Part shown: in pieces, positions 30,101 through 36,867 of the stretch
Numbering within the stretch: position 1 is the stretch's first letter
Layout: each line of letters starts with the position of its first letter
Source: Patescibacteria group bacterium
GTDB taxonomy: Bacteria > Patescibacteriota > Patescibacteriia > 2-12-FULL-60-25
Direction: 5' to 3'
Length of the DNA stretch: 36,867 bases
Assembly: GCA_018830865.1 (NCBI GenBank)
Contig: JAHJRN010000030.1
Coordinates: forward strand, 1-36,867
The notes under the pieces: generated by a model
The model's input: the letters and a program-made list of their open reading frames with translations, nothing else
Told to the model about the DNA's origin: nothing
Database searches by the model: none
Translations under genes and position numbers: made by a program

Positions 30101-30128
30101 ACAAAAGAGCGAAGCATCGCTTCGCTCT
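30101..30128 (-). terminator. Intrinsic terminator of the zinc-ribbon protein gene
   Basis: AGAGCGAAGC (30106-30115) and GCTTCGCTCT (30119-30128) form a perfect 10-bp stem. On the (-) strand TTTTGTTTG follows. The T-run overlaps the tspO -35 region. Confidence 0.85.
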
Positions 30129-30144
30129 CCTGTCCGATATCTGA

Positions 30145-30747
30145 TTATTTCTTTTTGTCCTTCTTGGTCGCGACCTTGATCTTAGCGACCTTCTTGGGAA
30201 CTTTCGTTTTCTTGACGGTCTCCTTGGCCTTCACGACCGGTTCGGCGATGACCGCCGGCGCCTCCACGGCTTTCGGTGCGATAGCCTTCAGGATCGCGTC
30301 GAGCTTTGCGTTGATGTTCTTGAACTGGTCCGCGTACTGATCCGTCGTCCGCTTCTCCGGTGCGCCTCCGCCCGTCATGCACGACCGGCAATAGATGGGC
30401 TTCGCGCCCGTCGGCCGGAACGGGACTTCGCAGTCCTGCCTGCACGTGGCACACACGGCGCTGTACATCCGCTTCTCGTCGGACGGGAAGCGTCGCGCAT
30501 CCGAACGCATCGGCCCACGTTGATCCGACTCATCATCCTTCTTGAAGCAGTTCCGGCAGAAGATGGCCCTTCCCGGAAGCGGCTTGAACGGGACTTCGCA
30601 CGGGTCGCCGCATTCGCTGCAGGTTGCCTTGAACATCGGACGATCGTCGCTCCGACCGCCAGAACCCCTGTCCCAGGGCTTCTGCTGACCGAACGACGTA
30701 CTACCTTTCCGACCGCCTGATCGATTGCCTTGGTGGGATTTGTACAT
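30145..30747 (-). CDS. Duplicated zinc-ribbon (CxxC) protein with basic tail
   Basis: A 200-aa protein. Residues 1-37 are Gly/Ser/Arg/Gln-rich and disordered. Two similar zinc ribbons follow: 'MFKATCSECGDPCEVPFKPL' with 'IFCRNCF', and 'MYSAVCATCRQDCEVPFRPT' with 'IYCRSCM'. Each therefore has a CxxC pair, an extra Cys and a second CxxC about 20 residues on. A short helical segment 'YADQFKNINAKLDAILKAIA' and a Lys/Val/Ala-rich tail ('KKTKVPKKVAKIKVATKKDK') end it. The layout suggests a nucleic-acid-binding protein. I recall CxxC-x~20-CxxC proteins as frequent in Patescibacteria; the function is unknown. Confidence 0.75.
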   Translation of the reverse strand: MYKSHQGNRSGGRKGSTSFGQQKPWDRGSGGRSDDRPMFKATCSECGDPCEVPFKPLPGRAIFCRNCFKKDDESDQRGPMRSDARRFPSDEKRMYSAVCATCRQDCEVPFRPTGAKPIYCRSCMTGGGAPEKRTTDQYADQFKNINAKLDAILKAIAPKAVEAPAVIAEPVVKAKETVKKTKVPKKVAKIKVATKKDKKK

Positions 30748-30757
30748 ATTGCCATCC

Positions 30758-30763
30758 TATATA
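30758..30763 (-). promoter_or_regulatory. -10 element of the zinc-ribbon gene
   Basis: TATATA on the (-) strand (30763-30758) ends 10 nt before the ATG. The intervening AGGAT could also act as a weak Shine-Dalgarno if transcription starts further upstream. Confidence 0.4.
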
Positions 30764-30828
30764 CCTCATCTTAGGGAAAAAAGCAAGGGACGGGAGCTGT
30801 TCAATCCCCACCGTTTTCTTGAATTTGC

Positions 30829-30856
30829 AAAAACGCCTCGCCGTGCGGCGAAGCGT
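30829..30856 (-). terminator. Intrinsic terminator of the tRNA gene
   Basis: Bases 30833-30843 pair with 30846-30856 (one mismatch). On the (-) strand GTTTTTG follows (T5 at 30833-30829). It lies 6 nt after the tRNA CCA end. Confidence 0.85.
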
Positions 30857-30862
30857 CTTTTA

Positions 30863-30937
30863 TGGCTCCGAGGGTGGGGATCGAACCCACGACCAAGGGA
30901 TTAACAGTCCCCTGCTCTACCGCTGAGCTACCTCGGA
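30863..30937 (-). tRNA. tRNA-Asn (anticodon GTT)
   Basis: Read on the (-) strand: acceptor stem TCCGAGG/CCTCGGA, D-arm with GTAGCTCAGCGGTAGAGC, and anticodon stem GGGGA/TCCCT around loop CTGTTAA (anticodon GTT). The T-arm is GTGGG-TTCGATC-CCCAC, followed by discriminator G and an encoded CCA (30865-30863). All expected stems pair. It has its own promoter and terminator, so it is a single-tRNA transcript. Confidence 0.97.
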
Positions 30938-30957
30938 ATATCGTACAGAGCCGTCAG

Positions 30958-30986
30958 AATATATCCGAATGAACGGCGTCGGTCAA
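30958..30986 (-). promoter_or_regulatory. Promoter of tRNA-Asn
   Basis: On the (-) strand TTGACC (30986-30981), a 17-bp spacer and TATATT (30963-30958). The predicted start near 30951 lies about 14 nt before the tRNA 5' end. It fits exactly between the permease stop and the tRNA. Confidence 0.8.
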
Positions 30987-30992
30987 GTGCAT

Positions 30993-31811
30993 CTACGTCT
31001 GTTTTTTCCCGACGAGGAGGCTTGCCATGAAGAGGATGAGCGCGGTCAGGACGATGGTGCCGCCGCTCGCGAGGTCCAAGGCCACGGACGCGACGAGGCC
31101 GACGGCGACCGAGACGAGCGAGAAGCCGACCGCGATGACCATGGTCGCGAGGAAACTCCGGCGCAGCTGCATCGCCGCGAGGACCGGGATGACCATGAGC
31201 GCGCCGATGAGCAGGGCGCCGACGATCTGGATGGAAAGCGAGATGGCGAGCGCCGCGAGCGCCATCTGCATCGCGTTGTATACCCGCACGCGGATGCCTC
31301 CGGCGCGCGCGAGGTCCTCGTCGAACGCGATGAGGAACAGACGGCGGTACGTCACCGCGACGAGCATGAGGGCGAGCGTCACGAACCCCGCGAGCACGGC
31401 GACGTTCGTCCAGGTCACGGTCGTGATGCTCCCGAAGAGGTATTGCGTGAAGTTGACGTTCAGCCCCCGTCCCAGTCCCACGAGGATGACCGCGATCGCG
31501 AGCGAGCCGGAGAGGAACAGGGCAAGGACGGATTCGCCGAAGAGTCGGCCGCGCGCGCGGAGTTCCTCGATGCCGATGGACGCCAACACGGAGACCGCCG
31601 CCGCTCCGTAGACGGGGTTCGTGAGTCCGCCGAGGATGCTGGCGGCCACGCCGACGAGCGAGACGTGCGCGAGCGTGTCGGCCATGATGGCGTATCTGCG
31701 GACGACGAGGAACGTGCCGATGACGGGCGCGACCACGCCGATCAGGAGCCCCGCGAGCAGCGCGCGGTGCATGAAGCCGTAGCTGAAGATGTCGAGGACG
31801 TCAGGTGTCAT
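30993..31811 (-). CDS. znuB: Zinc/manganese ABC transporter permease (ZnuB/MntB family)
   Basis: A 272-aa membrane protein of the ABC-3 family with eight or nine helices. Typical segments are 'FMHRALLAGLLIGVVAPVIG', 'VVRRYAIMADTLAHVSLVGV' (the loop that contacts the ATPase) and 'SIQIVGALLIGALMVIPVLA'. It moves Zn2+ or Mn2+ delivered by the binding protein. The start at 31811 ('MTPDVLDIFSYGFM') is chosen because the frame upstream overlaps the ATPase C terminus; the overlap with the ATPase stop is then 11 bp. Metal choice cannot be told from the permease alone. Confidence 0.92.
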   Translation of the reverse strand: MTPDVLDIFSYGFMHRALLAGLLIGVVAPVIGTFLVVRRYAIMADTLAHVSLVGVAASILGGLTNPVYGAAAVSVLASIGIEELRARGRLFGESVLALFLSGSLAIAVILVGLGRGLNVNFTQYLFGSITTVTWTNVAVLAGFVTLALMLVAVTYRRLFLIAFDEDLARAGGIRVRVYNAMQMALAALAISLSIQIVGALLIGALMVIPVLAAMQLRRSFLATMVIAVGFSLVSVAVGLVASVALDLASGGTIVLTALILFMASLLVGKKQT

Positions 31812-32541
31812 GGGTATGGAAATGCTTGGTCCTGCCAGCCGACGTGCCGCGTTCCGAACCGGCATGCATCCCGTCGGGACAGACCATATGGCGGTTCAGG
31901 CAGATGATGTCGCTGGCCTCCTTCTCGATGATGTCCACGTCATGCGTGACGAACAGGATGGTGAGACCCTTCGCGTTGAGGCGTCGCAGCAGGCCGTAGA
32001 AGTCGCGTTGCGCATCCACGTCGACGCCTTCAAACGGTTCATCGAGGAGAAGGATGCGGGCTTCCGCGGCGAGAGCTCTCGCGATGAGGGCCCGCTGCCG
32101 TTGGCCGCCGGAAAGCTCGCGCATGAGGCGATTGGGCAAATCCGCGATGCCCGCATCGTCGAGCGCCTTCTGGACGGCATCGCGGTCGCGTCCCGTGAGG
32201 CTCCGGAATAGGCCGAGCCGCGGCGTCCGGCCGCTTTCCACCACTTCCCTGACCGTGGCCGGGAACGCGGCGGCCCGCGCGGCGGCTTGTTGCGGGACGT
32301 ATCCGATAGAGGCCTTCTTCCTGAACGAATCCGGTGGTTCGCTCTGAATCAGCACCCGACCGGCGTCCGGGACGATTTCGCCGATGATGAGACGTAATAG
32401 CGTGGTTTTCCCTCCCCCGTTCGGTCCGATGATGCCGACGTATTGGCCCGCGTCCACCGTGAACGTGATGTCTTCAAGTACCGGCCGTTCGCCGAAGCCG
32501 AAACGGACGTCTTCGAACCGGATGAGCGGATGGCGTTTCAT
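31801..32541 (-). CDS. znuC: Zinc/manganese ABC transporter ATPase (ZnuC/MntA family)
   Basis: A 246-aa ABC ATPase. Walker A is 'IIGPNGGGKTTLLRLI', the Q-loop is 'IGYVPQQAAA', the signature is 'RELSGGQRQRALIARAL', Walker B is 'ARILLLDEPFEGVD', and the switch His is in 'ILFVTHDVDIIEKEA'. The C-terminal ~30 residues include several His ('KHFHTHDT') and could sense metal. ATG 32541 overlaps the binding-protein stop by 4 bp (ATGA), so it is preferred over 32547. It forms one operon with the substrate-binding protein and permease. Confidence 0.95.
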   Translation of the reverse strand: MKRHPLIRFEDVRFGFGERPVLEDITFTVDAGQYVGIIGPNGGGKTTLLRLIIGEIVPDAGRVLIQSEPPDSFRKKASIGYVPQQAAARAAAFPATVREVVESGRTPRLGLFRSLTGRDRDAVQKALDDAGIADLPNRLMRELSGGQRQRALIARALAAEARILLLDEPFEGVDVDAQRDFYGLLRRLNAKGLTILFVTHDVDIIEKEASDIICLNRHMVCPDGMHAGSERGTSAGRTKHFHTHDT

Positions 32542-33500
32542 CGGCATCTCAAGGCGTCGGTCAGGTTCGAGAGGTTCGCGCGCATGACCGTCAGGTAGGT
32601 CTCCCCGGTCGCGAGTTCGTCTGCCGTGAGTCCACCGATAGGATTCAGTACGAGCGTCCGCGCGCCGGTCTCCGCGGCGAGCGTCTCGGAAAGCTTCGGA
32701 CTCACGAAGGTCTCCGTGAAGACGACGTCGAGCCCCTTCGTACGGATGACGTCCGCGAGCTCCGCGAGGGTTTTGGCCGACGGCTCCTCCACGGGCGAGA
32801 TGCCGCGGACCGCGAGCGAGGTCAAGCCGTAACGCGCGTCGAGATAGCGGAACGCGTCATGCGAGACGACGATCTCATGGAGGTCGCAGGTCGCGAGGCC
32901 GTCGCGGTAGGTCGCATCCAGGTCCTGTAGGTCCGACATCGTCGCGTCCGCGTTCGTCCGATAGGTCGCGGTATGGTCCGGGTCGATGCGGACGAGCGCA
33001 TCTCGGACGAGGGCGGTCGCGTCTTGCATGAATACCAAGTCGAGCCAGACGTGCGGGTCGTCGCCCGCGTCGATGCGCGGCGCCCGTGCGGCGAACGTGA
33101 TGGTCTCGGCCCCTGCCCGCGCGATCTCGGGTTCAATGCGTTCGGCCCAGACGTCGATGCCGTTCCCGTTCAGGAGGAAGAGCCGAGCCCCATGCGCCCC
33201 GACGATGTCCCGCGGGGTCGGTTCGTAGTCATGCGGTTCGGCGCCGGGCGGGGTCACGATCGTGACCTCGACGAGGTCTCCCCCGACGCGTTCCGCGAGA
33301 TACCCCCACGGATAGATGGTCGCGACGACGGGGATGCGTCCTGCGTCCTCCGCCCCGCGTCCCGCGTCTGATAAAGGCGACCAGAAGCCGGCGGAACGGA
33401 GAAGGAAGAAGACGAGCGCGAAGGCGAGGACACCGAAGACGGCGTACGTCACATACACACCTCGCGAGATGCCTTGGGGTTCGGACATAGATTCGGACAT
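32538..33500 (-). CDS. znuA: Zinc/manganese ABC transporter substrate-binding protein (ZnuA/TroA family)
   Basis: A 320-aa protein with an N-terminal membrane helix (about residues 14-35) instead of a lipobox, so it is anchored. The metal ligands fall in 'PPGAEPHDYEPTPRDI' (His), 'DDPHVWLDLVFMQD' (His), 'IVVSHDAFRYLDARYG' (His) and 'VVFTETFVSPKLSETL' (Glu, where many family members have Glu/Asp). There is no long His-rich loop like that of E. coli ZnuA. The start region is a 12-bp tandem duplication offering two ATGs, 33500 and 33488. It lies 3 bp after the rpoD stop, an unusual linkage that implies shared transcription unless a promoter lies inside rpoD. Confidence 0.93.
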   Translation of the reverse strand: MSESMSEPQGISRGVYVTYAVFGVLAFALVFFLLRSAGFWSPLSDAGRGAEDAGRIPVVATIYPWGYLAERVGGDLVEVTIVTPPGAEPHDYEPTPRDIVGAHGARLFLLNGNGIDVWAERIEPEIARAGAETITFAARAPRIDAGDDPHVWLDLVFMQDATALVRDALVRIDPDHTATYRTNADATMSDLQDLDATYRDGLATCDLHEIVVSHDAFRYLDARYGLTSLAVRGISPVEEPSAKTLAELADVIRTKGLDVVFTETFVSPKLSETLAAETGARTLVLNPIGGLTADELATGETYLTVMRANLSNLTDALRCR

Positions 33501-33503
33501 AGA

Positions 33504-34754
<1,251 letters not shown>

Positions 34755-34780
34755 ACGGTCGTCGCGTCCGGAAACGGCAG

Positions 34781-34812
34781 GAGTCCCGCCTCGTCATGCA
34801 GGATGACGGCGG
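34781..34812. repeat. Possible dispersed-repeat fragment between dnaG and rpoD
   Basis: CGTCAT (34792-34797) and ATGACG (34803-34808) form an inverted repeat. On the (-) strand the context reads GTCATCCTGCATGACGAGG, similar in style to the 'TGTCATTCC/TGTCATCCC' family at the end of the window. It may be a degenerate member. Confidence 0.35.
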
Positions 34813-34841
34813 AAGCCACCGGGATCGGACGGAAACGTGAG

Positions 34842-36605
34842 TTACGTATTTAACGATCGGTACTGCGTGAGCAGCTCGTTGATCCGGACGGTATCGCCGG
34901 CGAGTTCCGCCTCACGCATCTCTAGTTCGAGGCGTCGACCTTCCTGCGTCAGGAATTCGTCGCGCAAGGCCGTCGCCGACGTCGTCAACTCCTCCTGGAG
35001 CTTCGACGGGCTCTGGTCCTCGAATTCGCGGTCCGCGAGGATCGCGAGATACTGTGAAATGTCCGAATCGCCTTCTTGGCGCAGAGGATACATCGCGAGG
35101 ATCGATTCCGCAAGGGATTTGAGCTCCGGCCGGATCTCAAGGATGGCCAAGACACGTTCCCGCAGCATCTCCTCCCGCGACTTCTTGGGATGGGGGTCTT
35201 CCGCGCTCGACCGTCCGTCCGTCTGCGGCCGTGAAGGCGCGGTCGCGCTGGTCCTGACGGTCGAAGACGATGCTGAAGTCGTTCGCAAGGCATCGCGCAG
35301 GGCGTCGGCGGAGACGGTCAGGTCCCCCGCGAGGCGTTCGATCCATGCATCACGTTCTACGGCGTCGTGGATGCGGCGCAGTTCCGGCAGGATGGCGCGT
35401 GCGATGGTCTTCTTCCCTTCGGGCGTATGGATATCCTTCCCGCGGAACGCGTTGCGGTACAGCCACTCGACGATAGGGACCGCTCCCGCGATGGCGTCCT
35501 TCCAGAGCGCGACATCCTTGCGGACCGCGTCGTCCGGATCCTTTCCCGCTTCCGGCGCGAGTGTGATGACGCGGATGTCGAAGTCCAGGCCGCGCGCGAG
35601 GTCGAGGCCGCGGATGGTCGCCGCGTTGCCTGCCGCATCCGCGTCGAACGCGATGGCGAGCCGCCGCGTGAACCGTTTGAGGAGCGAGAGCTGTTCGCCG
35701 GTCAGCGCCGTGCCGGACGAGGCGACCACGTTGGTCACGCCGAACTGGTGCGAGGAGACCGCGTCCATGTTACCTTCCACGATGACGGCGAGGTCCTGGC
35801 GCTTGATGTCGCCCTTCGCCTTGTCCAGCCCGTAGAGGATGAGACTTTTTTTGTATACGGACGTCTCCGGCGTGTTCACGTACTTCGCTTCCTGTCGTTT
35901 TTCTGATGAAGGGATTCCTCCGCTCCGCTGCGCTTCGGTCGGAATGACAGGAGGGGGCGTGTCGAGGATGCGACCCGTGAAGCCGACCGGGTTCCCGTGC
36001 ACGTCGCAGATGGTGAACATGAGACGGTCGCGGAACCGGTCGTAGATGCTGCCGCGCTCGGACCTGCCGACGAGGCCGGTCTTCAGCAGTTCCTCCTCGG
36101 TCACGCTCTTCTCCTTCAGCGCGTCGGTCAGGTTCGTCCAGCCGTCCGGCGCGTAGCCGATGCGCCAGAGATCGCCCGTCAGCCCGTCGATGCCCCGTTT
36201 CGCCACGTAGGCGCGTGCGGCCTCGGCGCGCGGGTCCTTGAGGAGGATGGCCCGGAACCATCTCGCCGCGAGGTCGTTCACCTCATGCATCCGTTTCCGT
36301 TCCGTCGTCTTGGTCGGGTCGAACGCCGGCAGCTCCACGCCGGTCTTCTGCGCCAGGAGCTCCAACGCCTCGCGGAATTCCATCCCTTCCATCTTCATCA
36401 CGAAGCTGATGACGTCGCCACCGATGTCGCAGCCGAAACAGTGCCACGACTGCCGCGGCCGGTTGGCATAGAAGCTCGGCGTCTTCTCGTGATGGAACGG
36501 GCACAGGCCCTTGAAGCTACCCGAACCGGCCGGCTTCATCGGTAGGTATTCCTGGACCACGTCCACGATGTCCAGACGGGACTTGACCTCCTCCACGGGT
36601 TCCAT
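34842..36605 (-). CDS. dnaG: DNA primase DnaG, with a repeat-derived insertion
   Basis: A 587-aa primase that makes RNA primers for replication. The zinc-binding domain is 'CPFHHEKTPSF' plus 'WHCFGCDIGGD' (Cys35, His38, Cys56, Cys59). The core has 'GYAPDGWTNLTDAL', 'YDRFRDRLMFTICD' and 'AKYVNTPETSVYKKSLILYG'. The TOPRIM motifs are 'AVIVEGNMDAVSSHQFGV' and 'LAIAFDADAAGNAA'. The C-terminal ~150 residues are the helicase-binding region. About 20 extra residues ('VIPTEAQRSGGIPSSEKRQ') sit between 'GRILD' and 'AKYVNTPE', where E. coli DnaG has about four; their DNA matches the repeat family after the gene. Upstream of the start lies the repeat array; downstream is rpoD. Confidence 0.97.
   Translation of the reverse strand: MEPVEEVKSRLDIVDVVQEYLPMKPAGSGSFKGLCPFHHEKTPSFYANRPRQSWHCFGCDIGGDVISFVMKMEGMEFREALELLAQKTGVELPAFDPTKTTERKRMHEVNDLAARWFRAILLKDPRAEAARAYVAKRGIDGLTGDLWRIGYAPDGWTNLTDALKEKSVTEEELLKTGLVGRSERGSIYDRFRDRLMFTICDVHGNPVGFTGRILDTPPPVIPTEAQRSGGIPSSEKRQEAKYVNTPETSVYKKSLILYGLDKAKGDIKRQDLAVIVEGNMDAVSSHQFGVTNVVASSGTALTGEQLSLLKRFTRRLAIAFDADAAGNAATIRGLDLARGLDFDIRVITLAPEAGKDPDDAVRKDVALWKDAIAGAVPIVEWLYRNAFRGKDIHTPEGKKTIARAILPELRRIHDAVERDAWIERLAGDLTVSADALRDALRTTSASSSTVRTSATAPSRPQTDGRSSAEDPHPKKSREEMLRERVLAILEIRPELKSLAESILAMYPLRQEGDSDISQYLAILADREFEDQSPSKLQEELTTSATALRDEFLTQEGRRLELEMREAELAGDTVRINELLTQYRSLNT
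35908..35952 (-). repeat. Dispersed repeat copy inserted in frame in dnaG
   Basis: On the (-) strand the copy shares CTGTCATTCCGACCGA (16 bp) and the ending GGAGGAA with the 52-bp tandem units at 36691-36846. It encodes about residues 218-233 of DnaG without breaking the frame. Confidence 0.75.
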
Positions 36606-36645
36606 GGCGATACCTTACACGAGAGAGGAAAGAGAAGCGAGACGA

Positions 36646-36676
36646 TGTCATCCCGAGCGAAGCCGAGGGAACCCTT
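36646..36676 (+). repeat. Inverted relative of the 52-bp repeat
   Basis: TGTCATCCCGAGCGAAGCC at 36646 leads to AACCCTT (36670-36676), which is inverted as AAGGGTT at 36687-36693 where the tandem array begins. The family members therefore face each other across about 10 bp. Confidence 0.65.
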
Positions 36677-36690
36677 CAGGCCCATAAAGG

Positions 36691-36867
36691 GTTTCCTCCA
36701 CTCCCTCGTCGGACTCGGTCGGTCGGAATGACAGGGGGAGGGGTTTCCTCCACTCCCTCGTCGGACTCGGTCGGTCGGAATGACAGGGGGAGGGGTTTCC
36801 TCCACTCCCTCGTCGGACTCGGTCGGTCGGAATGACAGGGGGAGGGGTTTCCTCCACTCGTCGCAGA
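36691..36867. repeat. 52-bp tandem repeat array, three full units and a truncated fourth
   Basis: Units start at 36691, 36743, 36795 and 36847. The first three appear identical over 52 bp; the fourth lacks a CCTC and runs to the window edge. Read on the (-) strand each unit contains CTGTCATTCCGACCGA. Because 52 is not a multiple of three, successive units are read in different frames, yet the (-) strand stays open throughout. No spacers separate the units, so it is not a CRISPR array. Confidence 0.92.

Noticed and set aside
36691-36867. CRISPR array
   Set aside because: The 52-bp units abut directly with no unique spacers, and no cas gene is nearby.

Overview
The window looks like chromosomal DNA of an ultra-small, host- or community-dependent bacterium of the Patescibacteria/CPR type, with high GC (roughly 58-60 % by eye). 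The clues are many one-gene transcription units, small lineage-specific proteins, KefB-like, TspO and YkuD genes scattered without pathway context, a class II (B12-dependent) ribonucleotide reductase as the only RNR seen, and frequent starts without a Shine-Dalgarno sequence. Nothing in the sequence fixes the lineage below that level. There are no rRNA genes, insertion sequences, prophage genes or CRISPR arrays.

Layout. 1-7.3 kb (+): the end of an unknown gene, then greA, then a tight lysS - nucleotidyltransferase - serS - alr - ftsQ run (translation plus cell wall and division). This is followed by an AT-rich gap and a strong orphan promoter that opens a hairpin-rich transcript. 7.3-9.0 kb (-): rmuC and a DUF218 membrane protein. 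9.1-9.9 kb (+): a small acidic protein and a frameshifted small gene. 9.9-15.6 kb (-): a membrane protein, cobA (B12 adenosylation), the large nrdJ reductase and a DEDD exonuclease; a 127-aa gene of unknown function runs (+) between cobA and nrdJ. nrdJ is preceded by two palindromes that match NrdR boxes. CobA makes the cofactor that NrdJ consumes.

15.8-19.7 kb (-): a 71-aa membrane protein with a long structured leader, then a beta-CASP nuclease - EamA transporter - clan GH-A glycosidase operon. 19.7-20.3 kb (+): two lipoproteins. 20.3-24.7 kb (-): a membrane protein; an ECF sigma factor, four-helix membrane protein and secreted protein in series; and an FG-GAP/L,D-transpeptidase fusion. 24.8-27.2 kb (+): a Pro/Ala/Glu-rich peptide, a CBS-pair protein and a KefB-like antiporter. 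27.2-30.7 kb: a cupin, a second GreA-like factor, two half-ferritin-sized proteins, an unknown protein, a cold-shock protein, TspO and a duplicated zinc-ribbon protein. 30.8-36.6 kb (-): tRNA-Asn, a zinc/manganese ABC transporter (permease, ATPase, binding protein), primary sigma factor rpoD and primase dnaG. The window ends in a 52-bp tandem repeat.

Three themes stand out. First, in at least six genes a good -10 hexamer ends only 6-8 nt before the start codon, and in several more about 9-12 nt before, so many mRNAs should be leaderless or nearly so. A few small unknown genes instead carry strong Shine-Dalgarno sequences. Second, a short repeat family ('TGTCATTCC...GAGGAA') forms the terminal tandem array and also sits in frame inside dnaG, adding about 20 residues to the primase. 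Third, paired NrdR-like operators on nrdJ together with nearby cobA point to a B12-dependent, probably salvage-fed, deoxynucleotide supply.
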